DNA of 64,000 nt from Ashinkailepas kermadecensis (Eukaryota > Arthropoda > Thecostraca > Neolepadidae), in assembly GCA_034440615.1 (NCBI GenBank), contig JAOTOM010004825.1, positions 186,001-250,000 of the forward strand. Direction: 5' to 3'. Made by a program: the position numbers and the translations under genes. The notes below the pieces were generated by a model. The model did not search any database. It was given only the letters and a program-made list of their open reading frames with translations, and had not been told where the DNA came from. How positions within the stretch are numbered: position 1 is the stretch's first letter; the number at the start of each line of letters is the position of its first letter. Shown piece after piece: positions 35,678-46,326 of the stretch.

Positions 35678-36404
35678 AGTACGCGTGAACTTCTAAGGTA
35701 AAGCCCACATTCCGAATCGCTAGCCGTAATTACATTGAAGACGTCGTAACCACATGACCATAAATAACCGGAAGCTAATTGTGTGCCCAGGTATCCTCCA
35801 TATTCATGTAGCCATGCAGTCCCAGCCTGCCTTCTGTATTAGTTTTGGAGTTATTCAGGAAACCATGCGAGAATGAAAGTTTCTCTCCCCCGCCTGGTAT
35901 TCCAATAATATTAGTACCCATCAGGGGTGTCTATTTTAAAAAACATTTGGGGGGGGCGAAGTGCCAACGCACTAGACATCCCCCCCCTCCCCCAACCAAA
36001 AACTCATCGGATTTCGTACACTATATTTTCAGATCTCAGAAATTCTGACTTTTTATTCGACGATGTGTATGTTTAGGTTTATTCCGCATCCTCACCAACG
36101 GGGAAAATCGTCCAATAACTGGTGAAGTCACATAATTAAAAGAGCATTGCACAGTACATGCCAACATAACAACTCGGAGTAATAGCATGCAACTGCAGTG
36201 CCATATAGTGGGCTCGAATCTATCGTCACCGTCACCGTCACCGTTACCGTTACCCTCCTCCTCACTCCACACACCAACAAACACACACCGGCTTGAATAA
36301 AAATACTTCAGCGATCAGATGCAGGCTAAAACACACCGGCCTTGATGGAGCATCAGAGCACAGCAGACCTGAACTATGATGACGATGGGTGAAAGGATTT
36401 CCTT
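35678..36404. other. No gene seen
   Basis: Contains a GGGGTGTCTATTTTAAAAAA... GGGGGGGGCGAA patch (35924-35960) resembling worn transposon ends, and a short (CCGTCA)n/(CCGTTA)n run (36226-36255). No gene recognised. Confidence 0.45.
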
Positions 36405-37510
36405 GGTGCCTAACATTAGGGAGGGCATTTTTCCCTTTAGTACCCTACTGCGGCTGCTCAACGTGTTTTTTTTCCGCAGATTGCACGATCGAGAGTAGAA
36501 AGGCCTCTCTCGGATAATTTTCTTTCGGGACCCATTCTGAATTTTCCGGTGCTCTGGTCGATTCGATGGAGTCTCCTTGTGGTTTTTGTGATGAAGTATA
36601 TTTTGTGTAAGCCTCCTGCAGGCTATTTTTGGACCCCGGTACGATTCTTCGGGCTCTTGGTGCGTTTTTTTCGGTGCCCCAACAGGTTTATTTTCCGGCG
36701 TCCGACGACTTTTTATTTGGTTGATCCTTGACGCAATTTTTGTGTCCGCAGGGTGACATGCCGGGTATATATTGGTTCTTGGGAAGCCAGCTACAACTTG
36801 TGGGACTTTGGCGCGACGTTTTGGCCCCAGAGAGATTTTCAAGAGAAGCGGCGTGAATTTGTTTTGGTCTTAGTGCGATTTTTTGGGGCCCCGTGGTCAC
36901 TTGCTGGGATCACTTGCGCGAGTTTTAGTGGCTACGACACGTTTTTAGGGGCCCAACAAGTTTTGTGGGCTTTTGGAGCCATTGTTGAGATCTCAGATTA
37001 ATTTTCCGTGTCCGGACTGTTTTTCATTTCCACGGCTTCATTTGTTGGGTGATCTCAACGAGACTTTTAGAGCCCCGGTGGGACTATGCCTCTATGCGTG
37101 ATCATGCCTCTAGCGTGATTTTCAGGGGCCCGGGTGATAATTCGTATTACCCCCAGTCTCAGCGTGATTTTCAGGACCCCGACCGTGTGTGGCCCCCGTC
37201 GTGATTTTCTTGAACCCCGGCGCGACTTATTTGCGGCCCCAGCGTGATTTTCAGGGGCCCAGGTGCAAACTTTTGAGGCCCCAGCGTCATTATCAGGGCA
37301 CCCTGCGCTACTTTTGTGGTCCCCCAATGTGATTTTTCTGAACCCCGGTGCGATTTTTGGTGGACCGAGTGGGATTTTTAGGGAGCATGGCGCATTTTTT
37401 TTTGTCCTGAGCTCGGCGCATTTTTTTGGGGCCACACAACCTGTCAGGAGGGGGGGGGGGCGGGGTGGAAACTGCCCACAATGCCCCCTGCCCATTCGGT
37501 ATGTCACTGT
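36405..37510 (+). repeat. Second GGGCCC/TTTTT word array, homologous to 31270-32198
   Basis: Alignable by eye with the right part of the array element at 29392-32198. GCTCAACGTGTTTTTTTTCCGCAG (36457) matches GCTCAACGAGTTTTTTTTTCAGC (31300). TCGAGAGTAGAAAGG and TTTTCCGGTGCTC follow in both, and both end in ACTGCCCACAATGCCCC and a terminus (CGGTATGTCACTG here). Some internal blocks are absent, so copies differ by deletion of units. No gene. Confidence 0.8.
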
Positions 37511-37938
37511 GCCATGCAATGATGCAACATAAGAATCCAGGAATAGTTCATCTGTTTCCTCACTCACATGTGATTTCAACTCCCTAGTTATCCAGACAGT
37601 TTGAGGAAAGTCAAACATCTGCTACATGGATCAGCAAGGATGGATTATAAGGCAACAGGGATACCATGGAATTCAGGTCACAGTAGTTATGCTGCAATAC
37701 ATACCTTCTTCAACAGACTGCTTTGGAGATGGATGCGCTCCTGAAGTTTGGTCAGGGTTGGAGTTGGAGGTGGATGGAGCAGCACTGTGAATGACGTAAC
37801 ATATGGTTCAAGAGACTTCGGTTTACATTAACAATACAGGGGATCAAGTAACATTTTCATTAATTGACTTCTATGGTGTCCTGAGTAAGTAGGACAATCG
37901 AGATGGGTTTCCTTTATATGCATTGTAGAAGCAATGTT
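37511..37938. other. No gene seen
   Basis: Spacer between the array and a CR1 3' UTR fragment. No feature recognised. Confidence 0.4.
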
Positions 37939-38240
37939 ATAAAGTCATAAAGTCATAAAGTGTTGAGGCTTAATAAGAGCCACAGGGGCCCATCTGGGTT
38001 AAGCCTATCTAGAAAAGGTACTAGAAAAGTACATACTCTCACCCCAATCAATCCCTTATCTCAAGTTCCTAGGGAGCTATATATCCCAGTCTATCTAGCA
38101 CCATTCACTTGCTACTGCATAACACACTCAACAATTACAAACTCCTCCCATCATACCCATTGTGCTACCATAGACAATCTCATCAGTATCACATCCCGAA
38201 GGAAGGTGCTGAATCCACTGTTAAGTACACCCTATATAAA
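37939..38240 (-). mobile_element. CR1 3' UTR fragment (minus strand)
   Basis: In reverse complement it matches the 3' UTR of CR1 copies 1 and 3, from GTGGATTCAGCACCTTCCTTC to the terminal ACTTTATGACTTTATGAC tail at 37939. It lacks one of the two internal 185-bp duplicates. It is a severely 5'-truncated insertion or solo tail next to the next CR1 family. Confidence 0.75.
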
Positions 38241-38737
38241 GTTATAAAGCGTTTAGGCTTAATAAGAGACCCAAGGGTCCATCCAGTTAAGTCTGTAAAT
38301 GGAAGATACCATAAGCCTGGCAAAAAGACCCACCCCAACCATCCCACAGCCTGAAGAAACCAGTCCTCCAATATCCCACACACCTATCAATGTCTATCTA
38401 CCCTAGCTATCCAGCCCTATTCCCCTGATCTCTCTTAACACATGTGGATTGAATGCCTTATCAATAATTTTCCAACTGCATCCATGCCTGCTTAAAGGGG
38501 TCTGTGCCGTGCACACTTTTTTTTAACATAAATCTCACCCCATTCATCACAAATTAGAACTCAAAAACAAGATTTTCCTGTCTTAAAAATTTGTCCACCC
38601 TACTTTTAAATACATTCAATGAGGAACTCCCCACAACATCAGCAGGCAGCCCATTCCACTGATCAACAACCCTTTGACTGAAGACCTGTTGTCGCTTAAC
38701 TGTCCTACACCTCAACTTGTCTAACCTGAATTGATAC

Positions 38738-39318
38738 TCTTTGATTGATTTGATTGATTGATTTGATTGATTTGATTGATTGATTTGATTGATTGATTTG
38801 ATTGATTGATTTGATTGATTGATTTGATTGATTGATTGATTTGATTGATTGATTTGATTGATTGATTTGATTGATTGATTTTATTGATTGATTTGATTGA
38901 TTGATTTGATTGATTGAATTGATTGATTGATTTGATTGATTTGATTGATTGATTTGATTGATTGATTTGATGGATTGATTTGATTGATTGATTTGATTGA
39001 TTGATTTGATGGATTGATTTGATTGATTTGATTTGATTGATTTGATTGATTGATTTGATTGATTGATTTGATTGATTGATTTGATTGATTGATGTGATGA
39101 ATTGATTTGATTTGATTGATTGATTTGATTGATTTATTTGATTGATTGATTTGATTGATTGATTTGATTGATTGATTTGATTGATTGATTTGATTGATTG
39201 ATTTGATTGATTGATTTGATTGATTGATTTGATTGATTTGATTGATTGATTTCATTGATTTGATTGATTTGATTGATTTGATTGATTGATTTGATTGATT
39301 GATTTGATTGATTGATAC
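38738..39318. repeat. 13-bp-period microsatellite (TTTGATTGATTGA)n inside a LINE ORF
   Basis: About 580 bp of GATT units, mostly TTTGATTGATTGA with 9- and 17-bp variants. It lies exactly between two parts of a CR1 ORF2 C-terminus, where neighbouring codons (ISHSINQS on the minus strand) could have seeded it. No frame contains a stop, so a 155-codon Ser/Asn/Gln/Ile frame reads through it. Confidence 0.95.
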
Positions 39319-39629
39319 TATGTGATATTCTAAACTGAAGAGCGCCATTCAAATTGACCTGATCTAGTCCTTTAACAATTGTGTACATTTCAATCATGTC
39401 CCCCTTAATCTCCTATACTTGAGTGAGTACATATCTAATGCCACAAGCCTTTCTTCATATTCTAAGTTACCTATTGCACTGATGAGTCTAGTTGCTTTGC
39501 GCTGCACTCTTTCTAACATGTCTATATCTTTTTCTAGGTAGGGGCTCCATGCTTGTACAGAATATTCCAAGTGGGGTCGCACAAATACTAAGTACAGTTT
39601 TTTTTTCATGACTTCCTTGCTCTTATATA

Positions 39630-42419
39630 GTGACCATATAAGATGACCATATTTCATGACCATAACATAGTGAGATTCAAGGCACAGGTATCAGGGACAA
39701 TCAAGGATAATTTGGCAAAGATTCCAAATTTTAACAGGGCAGACTTTGCCTGCATGAGAGAGGCTTTAAGTGCCATAAAATGGGAAGAAGAATTCTTTGA
39801 TTTAAATGCCTGTGAAATGTGGGAAAAGTTCAAATCCTACTTGAGGGAAATTCAGATTAGACATGTCCCCCAAAAGCAACGGCGCAAAAGAAGGGTAGGA
39901 AAGCCAGCATGGCTTACACCAGATGTGATGAAAGCAATTAAGGCTAAGAAAGGTGCATTTAGAGTATTTAAGGAGGCTTCAAATATCGTAAATCTAAGGT
40001 CGTATACAAATCTAGAGACGCTGTGAAGCAGAAAATCAGAGCAGCAAAGCGAGCAAAAGAATTGGATTTGGCTAGGAACTGTAATGGGGACAGTAAAAAG
40101 TTCTTTAGTTTCTACAAGCTAAGTAAAATTTCAAGCACAATTGGTCCACTGGATGTAAATGGGACTATATAGAGTGAGGATAGTGAGATGGTTGAGGAGC
40201 TGAGCAAGCAGTTTAAATCAGTGTTTACAGTGGAGGATGTGATTAATCTGCCAACCGTGAACCACAGTTCAGTGACAGGTGATCAGATACACGATGTTGA
40301 TTTCATTGATAGTGATATTGTTTTCAATTATATCAGAAAAATAAAGACAAACAAGGCAGCAGGACCCGATGGAATTTATGCTAGGGTATTGCGGGAAGCT
40401 GAAAAGGAAGTGGCAATTCCACTTAGTATAATATTTTGTAGATCAGTTTCGCAAAATGAAATTCCAACAGATTGGAAAAGGGCAAATGTAGTTCCTATTT
40501 TCAAGAAAGGAGAAGGAGGGAAAGTTGAAAATTATTGGCCAGTAAGCCTCACATCCCTAGTCTGCAAGGTACTCGAATCAATTATCAAGGACAGAATAGT
40601 TAGTTTTCTGGAAGGAAACAAATTGATTCAAGATACTCAACATGGGTTTAGAAAAGGGCGATCGTGCCTCACAAATCTCTTGGACTTTTTGAATTTTGCT
40701 ACAGAACAATTTGATCAGGGAAATCGGGTTGATGTAGCATATCTTGACTTTAGTAAGGCCTTTGACAAGGTACCCCATAAACGGTTAATGATGCAGCTTC
40801 AGGTCCATGGTATTGCAGGTAGCATCCTCAAATGGATAGAGTTGTGGCTTTCAGATAGACAGCAGAGAGTGATGCTAAATGGTACAAAGTCATCATGGCA
40901 AAATGTTCTTAGTGGAGTCCCCCAGGGGTCGGTACTGGGGCCACTATTGTTCATTATATATGTGAATAGCATTGAATGTGGCCTAAGCAGTAAGGTTTTG
41001 AAATTTCCGGATGATTTGAAGATCTTTAGGGCAATAACAGGGCAAAATGAGCAGGTTTTGCTGCAGAAAGACTTAGACGAGCTGGTGAAGTGGTCCGAAA
41101 AATGGCAAATGAAGTTTAATTTTGATAAGTGCAAAGTCATGCATGTAGGTAGGCAGCATATGAAGGCTCCATACTTGATGGGTGGCCAAGTTCTATCTGT
41201 GACTCAGCAGGAGAAGGACTTAGGTGTTATTTTGAACACAAAATTGGGGGCATCAGAACAGACCAAAGAAGCCAGGAAGAAGGCACTAAGAATGCTTGGG
41301 GCAATACAGAGGATATATGCTTGGGGAAATACAGAGGAATGTGTCATACAAAAGTGAGGAGGTCATCAGGAAGCTTTACTGTGCATATGTCAGGCCACAT
41401 TTGGAATACTGTGTACAAGCTTGGTCCCCTAGTTATAAGAAAGATTGTTGGCTTTTAGAGAGAGTACAAAAGAGGGCAACAAAAATGGTTAATGGTATAG
41501 GCAACCTGGAATATGAGGAAAGACTGAAGAAATTGAACATGTTTTCACTTAGATATAGAAGGCTGAGAGGAGATCTCATCGAGGTTTTTAAATTTGTTCA
41601 TGGTCAGGAACAGGGATATCTCAGGGAAATGTTTGAATTTAACAGAAATGATGCAATTAGAGGTCATCAATTCAAAATTAAAGTTAATCACAGCAGGACA
41701 AGGTTAAGACAGTCTTTCTTCACCAACAGGGTAGTAGAACACTGGAACCAGCTGCCAGGAACCATTGTCAGTAGCAACACACTGAACATCTTTAAAAACG
41801 GCATAGACAATCATTATAAGAATAAGGGGATTGTTTTTCTGTATTCCAGGGAAGGTTGATCGACAGGGAGGAGTGGGAATTGGGAGGAGTTTGTAATTGT
41901 TGACTGTGTTATGAAATAGCAAGTGAGTCTCTTATTAAGTCTAAATGCTTTATAACTTTATATAGGGTGTACCTAGCAGTGGATTCAGCACCTTCCTTCG
42001 GGATGTGATACTGATGAGATTGTCTATGGTAGCACAATGGGTATGATGGGAGGAGTTTGTAATTGTTGAGTGTATTATGCAATAGCAAGTGAGTCTCTTA
42101 TTAAGTCTGAACGCTTTATGAATTTCTGTGGGATGTGCCTAGCAGTGGATTCGGCACCTTCCTTCGGGATGTGATGCTGATGAGGTTGTCTATGGTGGCA
42201 CGATGGGTGTGATGGGAGGAGCTTGTGATTATTGAGGGTGTTAGGCGGTAGCAAGTGAGTGGTGTTAGATGGGCTGGGATATATAGCTTCCTAGGAACTT
42301 GGGATAAGGGATTGATTGGGGTGGGAGTATGTACATTCTAGTACCTTTTCTAGATAGGCTTAACCCAGATGGGCCCCTGTGGCTCTTATTAAGCCTTAAT
42401 ACTTTATGACTTTATGACT
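39630..42419 (+). mobile_element. CR1-like LINE copy 3 (plus), nested in the second CR1 family
   Basis: Flanked by TTATATA at 39623-39629 and 42420-42426, and ends in the same ACTTTATG tandem tail as copy 1. It is 5'-truncated: homology to copy 1 starts at about 39656 (TGACCATAACATAGTG). Between the target copy and that point lie about 26 bp of filler (GTGACCATATAAGATGACCATATTTCA) made of repeated TGACCATA words. Confidence 0.8.
39656..41859 (+). pseudogene. CR1 copy 3 ORF2 remnant (RT), catalytic box mutated
   Basis: Nearly identical to copy 1 over the RT region but more damaged. It has a frameshift near 40010 (GTATACAAATC against GTATAAAAAATC), a TAG stop at about 40170 and YWPVSL in place of YRPVSL. 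The catalytic FADD box is changed to KFPDDLKIF (41001-41020). A small tandem duplication of CTTGGGGCAATACAGAGGA near 41296-41330 shifts the frame. The C-terminal part (41296-41859) continues with FVHGQEQGYLREMFEF and WNQLPGTIVSS. The 3' UTR follows to 42419. Confidence 0.85.
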
Positions 42420-42945
42420 TTATATATCACACTTCTATTAATGAGTCCCAGCATTCTGAGTGCCCTGTTCCTAGCTGAGCTACATTGTTTTTCTGCTTTA
42501 AGGTCTTTTGAAACCAACACACCTAAGTCCCTTTTCTCTTAAATAACATCCAGTTCCCTCCCTCCCATTGTATATCTGAAAGTCTGACCTCCAGACCCCA
42601 GATGCATGACCTTACATTTGTCATAGTTGAAAGACATCTGCCATTGATCAGCCCATTTTTTAGGTCCTCCAAGTCTAGTTGAATATTTATAGATTGATCA
42701 CAACTGCCTGCCACTCCTACCAGCTTGATGTCATCAGCAAATTCGAACACTCTATTCCTCAGCCCTACCTCAATGTTATTCACAAAGATGATGAAGAGAA
42801 GTTGCCCTAGAACAGAGCCCTGTGGTACTCCACTCAGAACATCCTTCCAATCAGATTTACATCCATTTAACGTTATGATGTAGCTTTTATACCCCAGTGT
42901 GAATGGTATGGATTCACTCATAAGTGAATTTGCAACCATACTGAT

Positions 42946-44467
42946 ATATCAGTTAACAACAATGCAGGGAGCTATATGATCAACATGGTCTATGCGCCCT
43001 AAAGCCCAAATAAATAAGTAACAATGCAGGCAATCTCCTGCATAAGATTTTGCCCATAAATTAGCCATAATATATGGCATCATACTTCCCATGTTATTTA
43101 TAATAGTCAGCTATATTTTGTGCACAAACATCAATACATTTGAAATGTTAATTAAATGTTACACACATCAGTTCCTTACAAGAGTCAGCAATACATTTCC
43201 CTCATGCGCTTTAAACATAATTCAAGAAGGCACTGTCATCGATTTTAAACTTGCAAAAAGAGTGGGCTGCCTGGTGTTTTGAATGCTATTTGAGTGAATT
43301 TGCTGTCTTGTTAGTGAACTGACCACTTATTGAGATATAAGTACTTTAACTTTGCCTGCTTCTATCATCAAAATTTGTCATTTTCCAATACATCAGAAAT
43401 CATCAGAATAACTTCTTGTTCACAAACCGGTGTATGCATTTCTATGAATTTGTCATATTTACCAACACAAATGATGTAGATCTGATCTGCAAATTTATAT
43501 CTCAGAAGATGTTATAAACACAGGATTCCATTTCTGAACATATAATACTTTCAACATGTTATTGTTCTTTGTGATGCAATAAGTGCAATGCTTTCATGCA
43601 GCATGCAGATGGAAGTTCATCATGTGCACCAGGTAGCATAAAAAGGGGTATTATTGCAGTCTAAGATAATCACAAGACCACAAGGTTTTACACCCCTTTT
43701 ACCTCCACAAATCATTCAAATGCGCTAGGTTTCGCCTAGTTGCGTTAGGGTAGGCTTTTGTTGTAAGTTAGTAAATTTATCCCCCCCCCCAAAAAAAAAT
43801 TCTTCAAAAACGGTTCAAACTACATTAAGTTATGCTAGATGTTTTAAGTTGAAAATGTTTGAGAACAAAAAAAAATTGTTTGGAAATTGGGCATTTAGTA
43901 AAAAAAATCATTTCTTGCATCGAAGGCTAGGGGCTAGGTTAGGTTAGATTAGGTTATGGTGCATCTTTTTTTAACCTGAACATTATTTTTCATCCTATGT
44001 TACTCAAATCCAAGCCCCCTTTTGGGTGTTATTTTGCCTCACAATTGAAAAGTGTGCATCTGCAGAGGAAATGAGCGGTTACATCATGTTCAGCACATTA
44101 ATAAACACTGCATTAAAAAAGAAATTCGAAGAAGTCAGAGAGTACCGTGAGCTGAAAAACTACCCCAAAGGCCAGGTATTATCGCAGTTTAAGGTAACCA
44201 CAAGACAGGTTTCACACATTTTACCCCCATGAAGCATACAAAGGGGTTAGGTTTGTCAGGTTACGTTAGGCTTTTGTTGTAAGTTAGAAACAAATGATTT
44301 GTTGGAATGCATTTTTTATTATTTTTGTTTTAAAAAATTAACAGTTCAGGCTAGCTTAGGTTAGGTTTTTTATGTTGAAAATATTTGAGAAAAATGGCTC
44401 GAAAATTTCAATGAAAAACAATTCATTTCTGGTATGGGAAGTTGGACTATGTTAGGTAAGGTTATCT
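42946..44467. other. No gene seen
   Basis: AT-rich. A reverse-complement scrap of the GGCGCATC repeat lies at 42988-43012. Two related segments (about 43660-43960 and 44165-44460) share AAGACCA/AAGACAGG..TTACCCC, GCGTTAGG/ACGTTAGGCTTTTGTTGTAAGTTAG and TTGAAAATGTTTGAGAA/TTGAAAATATTTGAGAA, so this is a duplicated low-copy repeat rich in TTAGG-like words. A 68-codon frame at 44026-44232 is unrecognised. Confidence 0.55.
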
Positions 44468-45465
44468 TGTGGAGTGGCTGAACGCACACTCCACACTGTC
44501 CGATGGCATGTTGCCAGAAACTTGTGCGTGTCGAAGAGAGCTTGTATTTGCAGAGAAGATCCAAGTGAGAGAGATAGAACAGTTTGCATGACACGTTATA
44601 CACCGTAACATACGACGTGTCCGAGTGCGGTTCGGCAGCAGCAGTTTACGCACGCGCAATGATCTCAGCGAGGTCACGGGCGATACTGGCAAGCGGCCAG
44701 TTGTCTCTGCGCAGCACACCATATACTCTCTTCGCTGATTCGCTCGCACGTCTACGTTACGTTACGTTAGGACCTTGAAGCGCCTACAGCACCGCACGAG
44801 ATCGGTGCGAAGACGCAGTTAAACACACCAGCTCCAGCCACCTGCCACCAACACTACACTACACGACACCGGACCACAAGACCTTCTACACAACCTCTCT
44901 GCACAACGACCTCACCTCTCATCTCCCCCCCCTCTTTCCACTACTACCTACCTACTCCTCCCTACCCCACCTGAACTACAAGACCTTCAGTGCAGTGCAG
45001 TGCGCCATCATCGTCATCACTTCGGCTACCTCTCCGCTTCATCACCGCTACTTCTACAAGCTTCATCACCGCTACTTCTACAAGCTACATCTACCGCCTA
45101 CCTCTACACCTGTATCTACGGATATCGTCTTCTGCTCCAAGGTCAGTCCGACGGTGCCGCCACTCCCTCCCGCCCCGGGCTCCCTCCACCCCACCCCCGA
45201 CTTTCCCTCTAGTGCCCTCTGCACGATCTTTATCTGATCTGTCTGACCGTGCTCTCTTCACGCACATTCTCCGATTTCTTTGTGTTCTTTTCGACTATTC
45301 TGCCCCTCTGTTACAATCTGTTGGGCTCTCTTCACGCCCTTCTATACCCTCCGCCAACTATTGTATTGTTCACTGTTGCACACACACCTGTCACACTGTT
45401 GCACACCTTTCCCCAACACCACATACATCATAAACACATACAACAGCCCACGTACCCACAGAACC

Positions 45466-46326
45466 ATGGCCAACGACACCACACCCACAGGCGAATTCTT
45501 AATCTGCCGCCGGGGAGACGGGGAGTCCATGGGCTCCCTCGACCCCTGGCGTGTAGATGAGGAATTCGCCACCTACACGGGAGCGCCCCTACACGCCAAG
45601 CTACTTAGGTCAGGGGCGCTCCTCATACAAGCGCACAACAACATCGACGCACGCCTCCTACCTAACATGCACGCCATCCTCAACATCCCGGTCACCATCA
45701 CCCCTGCCACACACCTCAACACTTCACAAGGGACCATTATGGCCAGAGAGCTTACCGGTATATCGGCGGACGTCCTGGTCGAGAGGCTCCTCGACCAGGG
45801 CGTCACCGCCGTGTACCGGCCGGCCCCTGGGAACACACGCAGCACAGGACTCCACATACTCACATTTAACACACGCACACCACCAAAACACATTAAAGCA
45901 GGATACATTAGGTACGACGTCAGTCCACGTGCACCCCTCCCGCGACGCTGTGCCAAGTGTCAGCGCTATGGCCACTCAAGGGGGGGGTGCCACAGCACCA
46001 CACACACATGCGGGAACTGCGCCCAGCCACACCCCACAGTGGCAGTGCACAAGCGGCGAGCGCCACTGCGCCGCCTGCGGGGGGATCACGCGGCGTCGGA
46101 CGGGGGCTGCCCCCGGTGGCGGGCGGAGCGCGAGGTGCTCCGCCGAGTCCATCTCGGGGGCATGTCCCTGCCCGACGCCAGGGCAGTGGTCTTCGGCCCG
46201 CAGGCGGCGTGGCCAACTCGCCGCACAGAGCCGGGGAACCACACATCAGCACCACCACTCTCTTACACAGGATACCCGGCTCTCCCCACACGATCACCAC
46301 GCGAGCAGAACACAAACACAAACTAA
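45466..46326 (+). pseudogene. I-like LINE ORF1 (gag-like, CCHC zinc knuckles)
   Basis: I choose the ATG at 45466 (context ACCATGG); the frame is open earlier but without recognisable content. The N-terminal half (about 160 residues) is a gag-like domain. It is followed by zinc knuckles: CAKCQRYGHSRGGC (about 45951-45992), which fits C-x2-C-x4-H-x4-C, then CGNCAQPHP (46009), and in another frame CTSGERHCAACGG (46048-46085), before this frame resumes with DHAASDGGCPRW. The second and third knuckles only make sense if the frame shifts near 46035 and back near 46083. That is a compensating pair of indels in an otherwise open reading frame. The C-terminal part to the stop at 46326 is Pro/Thr-rich. 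Such proteins bind element RNA. Confidence 0.75.

Larger units (their letters stand above)
38440..42945 (-). mobile_element. CR1-like LINE of a second family (minus strand), split by CR1 copy 3
   Basis: Minus-strand pieces of one element: 42939-42523 has SGVPQGSVLGQLLFIIFVN and the catalytic box EFADDIKLV. Then, past the insertion at 39630-42419, come FVRPHLEYSVQAWSP and RLRGT (39629-39394). After a long microsatellite, the C-terminus continues at about 38738-38560 with RQQVFSQRVVDQWNGLPADV and SSLNVFKSRVDKF. The protein differs clearly from CR1 copies 1-3. Frameshifts, the insertion and the microsatellite make it dead. The 5' part beyond 42945 is missing. Confidence 0.8.

Noticed and set aside
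38881..39397. 155-codon Ser/Asn/Gln/Ile frame as a prion-like protein gene
   Set aside because: It is the (TTTGATTGATTGA)n microsatellite read in a stop-free frame within a dead LINE.
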